From contig DAOVLE010000131.1 in assembly GCA_030631415.1 (NCBI GenBank), forward strand, positions 1 to 14,488: DNA of 14,488 bases. The letters are read 5' to 3'. Shown here piece by piece: positions 1 through 6,009 of the stretch (its first letter is position 1; each line of letters opens with the position of its first letter). The DNA is from JAAEQG01 sp023133475. GTDB taxonomy: Bacteria; Planctomycetota; Phycisphaerae; UBA1845. The position numbers were made by a program, and so were the translations under genes. Under the pieces are notes generated by a model. The model worked only from the letters and a program-made list of their open reading frames with translations. It was not told the DNA's origin and ran no database searches.

Positions 1-20
1 AACTTCTTATTCTGCTCAAC

Positions 21-47
21 TCTGCGTCTCTGCGTCTCTGCGTTCAT
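21..47. repeat. Short tandem TCTGCG repeat
   Basis: The unit TCTGCGTC is repeated about three times at the left edge of the window. It resembles the short CGCAGA/TCTGCG interspersed repeats seen again at 3804-3904 (family H). The rest of positions 1-105 holds no gene that I can support. Confidence 0.5.
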
Positions 48-105
48 GAATTATCCGGGTTAGCCCATCCATCGCCGATTGCGGTAACATTTTGTTTTTC
101 AATAG

Positions 106-127
106 ATTGCGCCGATATCGGCGCAAT
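106..127. promoter_or_regulatory. Perfect 22-bp palindrome, candidate operator of the DtxR-type regulator
   Basis: The two 11-base arms are ATTGCGCCGAT and ATCGGCGCAAT, with no spacer. The palindrome ends 26 bases before the -35 box of the regulator gene. The half-site core GCCGATAT (111-118) recurs at 164-171 inside the promoter spacer. DtxR/MntR-family proteins bind palindromes of about this size near their own promoters, so autoregulation and iron control of feoAB is a reasonable inference. The sequence is not a close match to the classical DtxR or MntR boxes that I know. Confidence 0.5.
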
Positions 128-153
128 TTGTGTTAAAGGTTCGCATTTTATTG

Positions 154-183
154 TTGACAATTTGCCGATATGTTTGGTATATA
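154..183 (+). promoter_or_regulatory. Sigma70-type promoter of the feo cluster
   Basis: A perfect -35 box TTGACA (154-159) is followed after 18 bases by TATATA (178-183). An overlapping TATAAA lies at 180-185. The predicted transcript would start near 190, about 30 bases before the regulator gene. The GCCGATAT half-site at 164-171 lies in the spacer, where a bound repressor would block RNA polymerase. Confidence 0.55.
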
Positions 184-219
184 AAACGAAGGTTTGCGTA
201 CAATGCTCCAAAGTAGGCA

Positions 220-780
220 GTGGGACTCGTGGACGACATTTGGAAACAATTCGAGCAAAACCCTATATCGCATTCGGCAGCGCACCATATCGTCGCTATT
301 GTCGAACTGCTTGAGCGTAATGGATATGCCCGGGTTTCCGATGTGGCCAAGCTGTTGAACATCACACGTGGAAGTGCCTCGCTAACGCTGAAGTCGCTCA
401 AGCAGCGTGGGTTGGTGGCTGAGGACGAGAACCGCTTTTTGAAACTCTCCGATGAAGGGGAGACGGTGGCCTCCTCGGTTCGCGGGCGCGCTTTTTTGAT
501 ACGCCGGTTCTTCATGGACGTTCTGGACCTTCCGTCCGAGGACGCCGAAGTCGATGCGTGCAAAATCGAACACCTGCTGAGCCTGGCTACGGCAGAACGA
601 CTTGCTCAGTTTCTGCGTTACTTCTGCGCGAAGGATTCTATCGCGGTGGCATTCCGCGAAGGCTGGGAGCAATACGAGGGTTCGTGCGATTGGGCCTCCA
701 CAGATTCCGCAGTTTGCCAGATCGAGCGTATCGCAAAGCTGGCTTGCGAGGTAAAGGCGCAGGATTCAGAGCAAGGCTAG
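220..780 (+). CDS. DtxR/MntR-family metal-dependent transcriptional regulator
   Basis: The protein has 186 residues. It has an N-terminal winged helix (about 20-80, with GYARVSDVAKLLNIT and a recognition helix around SASLTLKSLKQRGL) and a dimerisation/metal domain (about 85-150, with DACKIEH at 112-118). There is no C-terminal SH3 domain, as in MntR and short DtxR proteins. Placement before feoA and feoB suggests that it senses Fe2+ or Mn2+ and represses ferrous iron uptake. C114, E117 and H118 match the core metal ligands of DtxR. By eye, the ancillary His of the usual RH motif is Ala91 and the following Glu is Arg95, while His22 sits where DtxR has Met10 and MntR has Asp8. The start is GTG at 220. 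GTG at 229 has better spacing from the AGG at 215-217 and is a real alternative. Confidence 0.85.
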   Translation: MGLVDDIWKQFEQNPISHSAAHHIVAIVELLERNGYARVSDVAKLLNITRGSASLTLKSLKQRGLVAEDENRFLKLSDEGETVASSVRGRAFLIRRFFMDVLDLPSEDAEVDACKIEHLLSLATAERLAQFLRYFCAKDSIAVAFREGWEQYEGSCDWASTDSAVCQIERIAKLACEVKAQDSEQG

Positions 781-798
781 CATAAGGAGACTGGAATC

Positions 799-1059
799 AT
801 GGAGAAGCATCAAGTGCAAGATAAGAAAACCACGGATTCGGTTTCGCTACGTTCGTTGCGGGCGGGCGATGCCGGGCTGGTCACCGCCTTGCGTGATTCA
901 AGTAGTGCAGCCCGCCGGTTGGCTGAGTTTGGCGTGATCCGGGGTACGACTCTGGAAGTCCTCCGTGCTGGTGCCCCGTGTATTGTTCGCGTCGATCATA
1001 CGCGTTTGAGCCTTGGGGCATCACTCCAGGATGGCATCCTGCTCTCGCCTCTTGGATGA
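799..1059 (+). CDS. feoA: FeoA-domain ferrous iron transport protein A
   Basis: This is a small cytoplasmic SH3-like protein of 86 residues, the normal size for FeoA, which is thought to act with FeoB in Fe2+ uptake. The typical FeoA pattern is clear: a start like LRAGDAGLV, then RRLAEFGVIRGTTLEVL and a closing VRVDHTRLSLG. The ATG at 799 follows a strong ribosome binding site, AAGGAG at 784-789. It lies 18 bases after the regulator stop, so the two genes are probably co-transcribed. Downstream, about 290 bases of palindromic repeats separate it from feoB, which is unusual because feoA and feoB are normally adjacent. The hairpins may lower read-through, or feoB may be partly uncoupled. Confidence 0.88.
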   Translation: MEKHQVQDKKTTDSVSLRSLRAGDAGLVTALRDSSSAARRLAEFGVIRGTTLEVLRAGAPCIVRVDHTRLSLGASLQDGILLSPLG

Positions 1060-1087
1060 TGTGGATGTGACACAACCACGCACAAGC

Positions 1088-1132
1088 GTAGGGCGGGTTC
1101 TACCCGTCTTCTTTACAGGTGGCGGGTGGAAC
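1088..1132. repeat. Family C repeat, truncated copy C1
   Basis: The left arm (1088-1108) starts with TAGGGCGGGTTCTACCCG, and a partial right arm, GGCGGGTGGAAC, lies at 1121-1132. The complete form is seen at 11038-11095. The right arm is broken off where the family A repeats begin. It lies 28 bases after the feoA stop and could act as a weak terminator. Confidence 0.7.
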
Positions 1133-1137
1133 TGGAT

Positions 1138-1320
1138 GGGTGACCCATCGCTTTAGCGGACGGGTGGCCCATCGCTTTAGCGGTGGGGGACACGAATAGT
1201 CAGCCGATTCGTGTCCCCCACGGCTAAAGCCATGGGCCACCCAGCCTCATCGCTTTAGCGGTGGGGGACACGAATAGCCAGCCGATTCGCGTCCCCCACA
1301 GCTAAAGCCATGGGCCACCC
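1138..1320. repeat. Family A palindromic repeats, three partial or full copies (A0, A1, A2)
   Basis: A0 (1138-1159) is a left-arm fragment. A1 (1162-1242) is a full imperfect palindrome with GGGTGGCCC and GGGCCACCC at its ends and GTGGGGGACACGAAT paired with ATTCGTGTCCCCCAC inside. A2 (1248-1320) lacks the outermost left arm. The array fills the feoA-feoB gap and would form strong hairpins in a feoAB transcript. The uninterrupted right arms, GGCTAAAGCC in A1 and AGCTAAAGCC in A2, serve as the empty site for the insertion seen in A3 at 5823. Confidence 0.85.
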
Positions 1321-1348
1321 GGCACCGGAACCAGCCGAGGTCTGTAGC

Positions 1349-3583
1349 ATGTTTGTGGCTTTGGTGGGCAATCCCAACACGGGCAAGACCACGGTATTCA
1401 ATGAATTGACCGGATACCGCCAGCGAGTGGGCAACTATCCCGGCGTCACCGTGGAAAGGAAAACCGGTCGCCTGTCACAGAGCGGAGACTCCAGGCCGAC
1501 CGTGGAAGTCATCGACCTGCCCGGCGCCTACGGGTTTTCAGCCCAGTCCCACGACGAAATAGTAGTGATTGACACGCTGACCGGGCGCGGGGAACAGCAG
1601 CGCCCAGACCTGGTGGTCGTGGTGGTGGACGCGGTCAACCTGCGTCGCAACCTGTTTCTGACCAGTCAGGTCCTGGAGCTTGGGGTCCCGGTGGTTGTGG
1701 CCTTGAACATGGTGGACCTGGCCCAGTCCCGCGGTATCGGCGTTGACGCTAAGGTTCTCAGCAACGCACTTCAGGTGCCGGTGGTGCCGGTGGTGGCCAA
1801 CAAAGGCCAGGGAATCGACGCCCTCAAACAGGCCATCGTCGATCACTTGGGCGACTCCCCGCCCGGCAGTCATCCGCCCATGCCCCCGGAGATCGTCGGC
1901 GAGATCGCCGACTTGCAAGCCACCCTCCAGCAGCAGGTGACAACATCCGATGGGGCGGCCCTTTCGCACGTCGAACTGCTGCAAATCCTGCTGGAACCGG
2001 GCGGATATGGCGAGAGGCGGCTGCTGGAGCAGTTCAATGTTGACATCACCTCCGAGCTGGCCCGGCGGCGGGCGCGGTTGGAGTCAGCCGGTCTGGACCT
2101 AAGCCACGTCGAAGCCGAGGTGCGTTATCGCTGGATCGAGGACATTGTCTCCCGTGCGGTGGATTCCCGGCAGGCACGGGTGGTTTCGAAATCGGACAAG
2201 GTGGACCGGTTGGCTACGCATCCGGTCTTCGGGCTGCTGCTGGCTGGTCTGGTCATGGGGGCGGTCTTCCAGTCGATTTATGCCTGGTCCGCCCCGCTGA
2301 TGGAGTTGATCGACGCAGCGTGTGGGACGCTGGGCGAATGGGTGGGCGGCCCGCTGTCGGAGGGGGCGTTGCGGAGCCTGCTGGTCGATGGGGTGATCGG
2401 CGGCGTGGGGTCGGTGTTCATTTTTCTGCCGCAGATCATGATCCTGTTTCTGTTCATAGCCGTTCTGGAAGACTGCGGTTACATGGCTCGGGCGGCGTTT
2501 CTGTTGGACCGGGCCATGGCGTTTTGCGGGCTGAACGGCAAGGCGTTTATTCCGCTGCTGTCGTCGTTTGCCTGCGCCGTGCCTGGGATAATGGCCACCC
2601 GCACTATCGAGAATCGGGCTGACCGTTTCGTGACCATCCTGGTGGCTCCGTTGATGAGTTGCAGCGCTCGTTTGCCGGTGTACGTTCTGCTGATCGCGGC
2701 ATTTATTCCAGCCAGCCCGTTGCTGGGTGGCATCGTGGGTTTGCAGACGTTGGTGCTGATCGCCATGTACATGGTGGGCATCGTGGTGGCGGTTGTGGTG
2801 GCGCTGTTCCTGCGGCGGGTAGTGTTCAAGGAGCGAAGCCGCGCGTTTTTGATGGAGCTTCCGTCGTACAAATGGCCTTCTCCAAAGACCGTGCTCTATC
2901 GCGTCTATGAGCGTTCTCGTGAGTTTGTGATTCGGGCGGGCACGATGATCTTTGCGGTGACGATTTTGATTTGGGCCTTGGGCTACTATCCACGCCCGTC
3001 GTCCATCGCCGCCGGGTTCGAGCAGCAGCGGGCTCAGATCGAAGCCAAGCACAAGGAATCCACGGAAGCAATCCTCGCCACTGCCGACGCGGAGGAGATC
3101 AAAGCCATCCATGATGCAACTCAGTCTGAACTACGTTTGTTGGAGCGTGAGCAGGCTGGTGCTTATTTGCGTCAGAGTTTCCTAGGCCGGATCGGTCAGG
3201 CCATCGAGCCGGTTGTCGAGCCGCTCGGCTGGGATTGGAAGATAGGCACGGCGGTGATTGCGTCGTTCCCCGCCCGCGAGGTGGTCATCGCGACGTTGGG
3301 CACGATTTACAACTTGGGGGAAGGCTGTGACGAGGAATCCACCGACCTTCGCCATGCCATGCAGGCGTCCAAGCGGCCCGATGGTAGCCCTGTTTTCACC
3401 GTGCCGGTTGCCCTGTCGATAATGGTGTTTTTTGCCCTGTGCATGCAGTGTGGGGCGACGTTGGTGGTGATCAAACGCGAGACGAACTCGTGGCGTTGGC
3501 CCATCTTTACTTTCACATACATGACTGCGTTGGGCTATCTGGGCGCCTGGGGCACCTACCACATCGTGGCAAGGTTTGTGTAG
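1349..3583 (+). CDS. feoB: Ferrous iron transporter FeoB
   Basis: This inner-membrane Fe2+ transporter has an N-terminal GTPase domain. With the ATG at 1349 it has 744 residues (E. coli 773). The G domain shows G1 GNPNTGKTT (7-15), G2 YPGVTVE with T34, G3 DLPG (56-59) and G4 NMVD (120-123). A helical region follows, then the polytopic core from about residue 290 with the conserved Cys motifs CAVPGIMATRTI (C409), MSCSARLPVY (C438) and MQCGATLVV (C701). A charged, probably helical stretch (about 555-612) lies between membrane segments. An upstream in-frame ATG at 1310 lies in repeat A2 and would add 13 unrelated residues. The 1349 start has GAGG at 1337-1340 and gives the normal FeoB N-terminus. 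The gene is followed by a FeoB-associated peptide. Confidence 0.95.
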   Translation: MFVALVGNPNTGKTTVFNELTGYRQRVGNYPGVTVERKTGRLSQSGDSRPTVEVIDLPGAYGFSAQSHDEIVVIDTLTGRGEQQRPDLVVVVVDAVNLRRNLFLTSQVLELGVPVVVALNMVDLAQSRGIGVDAKVLSNALQVPVVPVVANKGQGIDALKQAIVDHLGDSPPGSHPPMPPEIVGEIADLQATLQQQVTTSDGAALSHVELLQILLEPGGYGERRLLEQFNVDITSELARRRARLESAGLDLSHVEAEVRYRWIEDIVSRAVDSRQARVVSKSDKVDRLATHPVFGLLLAGLVMGAVFQSIYAWSAPLMELIDAACGTLGEWVGGPLSEGALRSLLVDGVIGGVGSVFIFLPQIMILFLFIAVLEDCGYMARAAFLLDRAMAFCGLNGKAFIPLLSSFACAVPGIMATRTIENRADRFVTILVAPLMSCSARLPVYVLLIAAFIPASPLLGGIVGLQTLVLIAMYMVGIVVAVVVALFLRRVVFKERSRAFLMELPSYKWPSPKTVLYRVYERSREFVIRAGTMIFAVTILIWALGYYPRPSSIAAGFEQQRAQIEAKHKESTEAILATADAEEIKAIHDATQSELRLLEREQAGAYLRQSFLGRIGQAIEPVVEPLGWDWKIGTAVIASFPAREVVIATLGTIYNLGEGCDEESTDLRHAMQASKRPDGSPVFTVPVALSIMVFFALCMQCGATLVVIKRETNSWRWPIFTFTYMTALGYLGAWGTYHIVARFV

Positions 3584-3595
3584 CGGGAGCGGATA

Positions 3596-3736
3596 GTGGG
3601 TTTGCAGGATGCCCTGGTTATTGTGATCGTCGCACTGGCGGCTTTGCACGTCGTTCGCCGGGCGTGGAAGGCGCTGACCAGCCGCTCCACCGGTTGCGAA
3701 CGCTGTTGCCGAGCGCGGCGGGTTCAGGTGCCTTAA
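3596..3736 (+). CDS. FeoB-associated Cys-rich membrane peptide
   Basis: A GTG-started reading frame of 46 codons begins 12 bases after the feoB stop and ends with TAA. GGGAG at 3585-3589 gives a well-spaced ribosome binding site. The peptide has a short N-terminus (MGLQD), one hydrophobic helix (about 6-20, ALVIVIVALAALHVV), a basic stretch (RRAWK) and a C-terminal cluster GCERCCRAR with three cysteines (34, 37 and 38). This plan matches the small 'FeoB-associated Cys-rich membrane protein' group found downstream of feoB in many bacteria, whose role in iron uptake is not settled. The helix would sit in the inner membrane, with the basic, Cys-bearing tail probably cytoplasmic. Length, motif and position support the call. 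I infer co-translation with feoB. Confidence 0.75.
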   Translation: MGLQDALVIVIVALAALHVVRRAWKALTSRSTGCERCCRARRVQVP

Positions 3737-3770
3737 CCTTGGATATTTCACCGCAGAGCACTTGGCGCAG

Positions 3771-3790
3771 CCTTTGGCCACAACCAAAGG
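3771..3790. terminator. Weak hairpin after the feo cluster
   Basis: CCTTTGG (3771-3777) pairs with CCAAAGG (3784-3790) around a 6-base loop, 34 bases after the stop of the small Cys-rich gene. No T-run follows, so intrinsic termination is uncertain. Confidence 0.3.
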
Positions 3791-3803
3791 GGACAAGAGA
3801 GGG

Positions 3804-4079
3804 ATCCGCAGATTGCACAGATTGACAAAGAAATATAGCCGAATCTATCCTTGCTATCTCCCCACCATTCTCTCGCAAGTCTGCGTAATCTGCGTAATCT
3901 GCGGTAAACATTCAGTGAACCCATGGCAGGTTCGGATCAACTCCCGAGCGCAGGGCTACGCAAGCGTGGTCCGGGCGTCTGACACCACCGTACCGCCGGC
4001 TTCCAGCCGGCAGGATGCCGGCAGGATGCCGGCGGTACAGCAGGCTGGACGGGTTTACTGAATGTTTACAATCTGCGGA
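3804..4079. repeat. Family H repeat, interrupted by element G
   Basis: The left part is ATCCGCAGATTGCACAGATT (3804-3823). The right part carries TCTGCGTAATCTGCGTAATC (3880-3899). The outer ends TCCGCAGATT (3805-3814) and AATCTGCGGA (4070-4079) are perfect inverted repeats, but the last end is displaced by 166 bases of element G. No gene is visible between 3737 and 4136. Confidence 0.6.
3904..4069. mobile_element. Element G, 166-bp MITE-like insertion with 19-bp inverted ends and 8-bp direct flanks
   Basis: The ends are GTAAACATTCAGTGAACCC (3904-3922) and GGGTTTACTGAATGTTTAC (4051-4069), inverted copies with one mismatch. AATCTGCG stands directly on both sides (3896-3903 and 4070-4077), as expected of a target duplication. 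The interior has no coding capacity. It contains an internal hairpin (GTACCGCCGGC at 3990-4000, GCCGGCGGTAC at 4028-4038) with a tandem GCCGGCAGGAT. Because the host repeat H itself contains AATCTGCG more than once, the duplication could in part be coincidental. A single end of the same type lies at 8813-8831. Confidence 0.6.
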
Positions 4080-4193
4080 CCCGACCTACAAACTTAACCT
4101 ATTACAACAACATCTCTTAGCTAAAAACATAATGGGGTGAATATCCGCTACAACATTGTGGCACGGGGTGGGTTCAGGTACGCTAATGGGCTT

Positions 4194-5717
4194 ATGAAAC
4201 CGCGATCACACAATTCGCGTTTTGCTGCCTGGTCCGGGGCGGTGATGGCTTTGTTCGGCCTGGTGCTGCTGGGGTGGGTGCTTTCTTCGCTGAGCGAGTT
4301 GCACGGTCGGCTGGCGGAAGTGTCGATGCTGCTGGCCAACGCGGTGCTGATAGGCCTGATCGCCGTGCTGGCGGCTATCCTGGTGCTTGGTTTGCGGTTT
4401 TTGTGGGTGGCAGCACGTGCCGGCCGACTATCCGCGGTGGTGCCCGAGGTGGCGCTCGACACCACCGAAGCCGCCGGTCAAAGCGTTGCGGCTGCCCAGC
4501 GGCAGATCGAACTGGTCTCCGACGAGATTGCCAAACAGGCTCTCGCCGAGGAACTCGATGCGCTATCGGATGACCTGACAGCCAAACGCTACACCATCGT
4601 CGTCTTCGGGACGGGGTCAGCCGGCAAGACCTCGGTAATCAATGCCCTGCTGGGAAACCGTGTCGGCGTCACCGACCCGCGCGTGGGCACCACCCAGGAC
4701 GGTGTGGAACATACCTATACGCTCCAAGGTTTTGGCAAGGATCAACTCCGCCTGGTGGATACGCCCGGGCTTAGCGAGATGGGCGAAGGCGGCCTGATGC
4801 GTGAGGAGCAAGCCCGTGAATTGGCCACCAGGGCAGACCTGCTGCTGTTCGTCGTGGATCAGGATTTGCGAGACATCGAGTTCAAGCCGTTGGAGTCGCT
4901 GGCCCGGCTGGGTAAACGCTCCATCCTGGTCTTCAACAAACGCGATCTCTATCCGCCGGAGGAGTTGAGGCTCGTGGCGAACCGCTTGCGCGAGCGGGTG
5001 GCTGACTTTGTCGGCTCCAAGGACGTGGTAGTTTGTGCCGCTGATCCGGCGGTGGTCAGGGCGCGGGATGCCGACGGTAGTGAAACCATGGAGAAGCCCG
5101 AGGTCGATGCCTCTGAGCCGGCCCAGAGAATCGCCGCGCTGCTGCGTAAAGAGGGCAAAGACCTGCTGGCAAATAAGGTGCTGCTGCAAGCCGGGCAGAT
5201 ATCGGAGAAGGCCCGCGACCTCATCCACCAGGGGCGAGTGAAGGAGGCTCAGCGTCTCATTACCCGCTTCCAGTGGACCACCGCTGCGGTGATGTTTGTC
5301 AATCCTGTTCCGGGCCTGGGGGCGTTGGCTACTGTGGCGATCAACTATCAGATGGTGATCGAAATCGCCAAGGTGTTCGGCACGCCGATCACCCTCGAAG
5401 CCGCCAAACGTATGGCCGGCGAACTGGGGCAGGTGATGGTCAAGATCGGCATGGTGAGTGCGGTGACGAATATTCTGGGCAAAGCACTGAAGGCATCAGT
5501 AGTGGGTTACGTGGCTGGTGGTGCGCTCGAGGCGGTGGCTGGTGCGTACCTGACCAGGCTTAGCGGCGAAGCCTTCACCGACTACTTCGCCCACGATCAG
5601 GACTGGGGCGAAGGCGGTATGCAAAGTGCGATCGAGAAGCGATTCAAGCTGCAAGGCCAAAGCAAATTTATCGCCACGTTCATTAAGGAGGCTGCCGAAC
5701 GGGTTTTCAGTCGGTAG
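4194..5717 (+). CDS. Membrane-anchored Era-like GTPase with YcjF/DUF697-type C-terminus
   Basis: With the ATG at 4194 the protein has 507 residues. Two membrane helices (about 11-31 and 46-72) precede a linker of about 60 residues and a G domain: G1 GTGSAGKTS (139-147), probable G2 at GTTQDG, G3 DTPG (189-192) and G4 NKRD (248-251). The C-terminal part (about 340-470) has amphipathic and hydrophobic stretches such as AVMFVNPVPGLGALATVA and resembles the DUF697/YcjF family. The cellular role is unknown. By family, GTP-dependent membrane or envelope remodelling is possible. A GTG at 4137 would add 19 residues. Neither start has a good ribosome binding site, so ATG and proximity to the first helix decide. 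The stop codon TAG lies within repeat C2. The next gene is a paralogue. Confidence 0.8.
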   Translation: MKPRSHNSRFAAWSGAVMALFGLVLLGWVLSSLSELHGRLAEVSMLLANAVLIGLIAVLAAILVLGLRFLWVAARAGRLSAVVPEVALDTTEAAGQSVAAAQRQIELVSDEIAKQALAEELDALSDDLTAKRYTIVVFGTGSAGKTSVINALLGNRVGVTDPRVGTTQDGVEHTYTLQGFGKDQLRLVDTPGLSEMGEGGLMREEQARELATRADLLLFVVDQDLRDIEFKPLESLARLGKRSILVFNKRDLYPPEELRLVANRLRERVADFVGSKDVVVCAADPAVVRARDADGSETMEKPEVDASEPAQRIAALLRKEGKDLLANKVLLQAGQISEKARDLIHQGRVKEAQRLITRFQWTTAAVMFVNPVPGLGALATVAINYQMVIEIAKVFGTPITLEAAKRMAGELGQVMVKIGMVSAVTNILGKALKASVVGYVAGGALEAVAGAYLTRLSGEAFTDYFAHDQDWGEGGMQSAIEKRFKLQGQSKFIATFIKEAAERVFSR

Positions 5718-5754
5718 GGCGGGTTTCACCCGCCTTCTTTATGTTCCGTGGCGC

Positions 5755-5976
5755 GGGTGGCCCATTGCTTTAGCAGTGGGGGATGCGAATGCTTGACACG
5801 ATTTGTGTCCACCAGGGCTAAAGGGGCTGTCGATTTAGTCGTTCGGAGCGACCCCCAATGTAGCGTCACCCCTTGTGGGTGACGAGAAACGAGGGTGGGC
5901 CGCCCACAAGAGTGCGCCGCCCACAAGGGGCGACGCTACAGACTAAATCGACAGCCCCTAAAGCCATGGGGGACCC
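5755..5976. repeat. Family A palindromic repeat A3, split by element B
   Basis: The left portion is 5755-5822 (GGGTGGCCCATTGCTTTAGC to GGGCTAAA). The right end is 5963-5976 (GCCATGGGGGACCC). The break falls exactly within GGCTAAAGCC, a sequence that is continuous in A1 and A5. The hairpins between the two GTPase genes could separate their expression. Confidence 0.8.
5823..5958. mobile_element. Element B1, 136-bp MITE-like insertion with perfect 18-bp inverted ends and TAAA duplication
   Basis: The ends are GGGGCTGTCGATTTAGTC (5823-5840) and GACTAAATCGACAGCCCC (5941-5958), perfect inverted repeats. TAAA flanks the element on both sides (5819-5822 and 5959-5962). With the end base shifted, CTAAA is also possible. 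An inner pair of 21-base inverted arms (5859-5879 and 5920-5940, one mismatch, containing GTAGCGTC and CCCCTTGTGGG) gives a second hairpin. There is no open reading frame of note. The element is non-autonomous, and any transposase must lie elsewhere. Comparison with the uninterrupted A1 and A5 supports a true insertion. Confidence 0.8.
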
Positions 5977-6009
5977 GGCGGGTGGAACCCGCCCTACAGA
6001 GAGCTGTTG

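Larger units (their letters stand above)
5714..5997. repeat. Family C inverted arms (C2/C3) enclosing repeats A3 and B1
   Basis: The left arm (5714-5734, starting with TAGGGCGGGTTTCACCCG) and the right arm (5977-5997, starting with GGCGGGTGGAACCCGCC) are the two halves of a family C element. In the intact copy at 11038-11095 they are 16 bases apart, but here they are 242 bases apart. A family A element (5755-5976) sits between them and itself contains element B. The left arm overlaps the stop codon of the preceding GTPase gene. Confidence 0.75.

Noticed and set aside
1310..1348. Upstream extension of feoB from the ATG at 1310
   Set aside because: The ATG is part of repeat A2, there is no suitable ribosome binding site, and the extra residues do not belong to a FeoB N-terminus.
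2099..3112. Long open frame antisense to feoB
   Set aside because: It lies entirely opposite a well-supported feoB, and its His/Gln/Arg-rich translation is typical of a GC-rich shadow frame.
4102..4133. Promoter-like TTACAA and CATAAT before the first GTPase gene
   Set aside because: The spacing is 20 bases and both boxes are weak; chance similarity in an AT-rich stretch cannot be excluded.
3737..4136. Open frame of 99 codons over 3762-4061
   Set aside because: It runs through repeats H and G, has no ribosome binding site and no protein-like composition.
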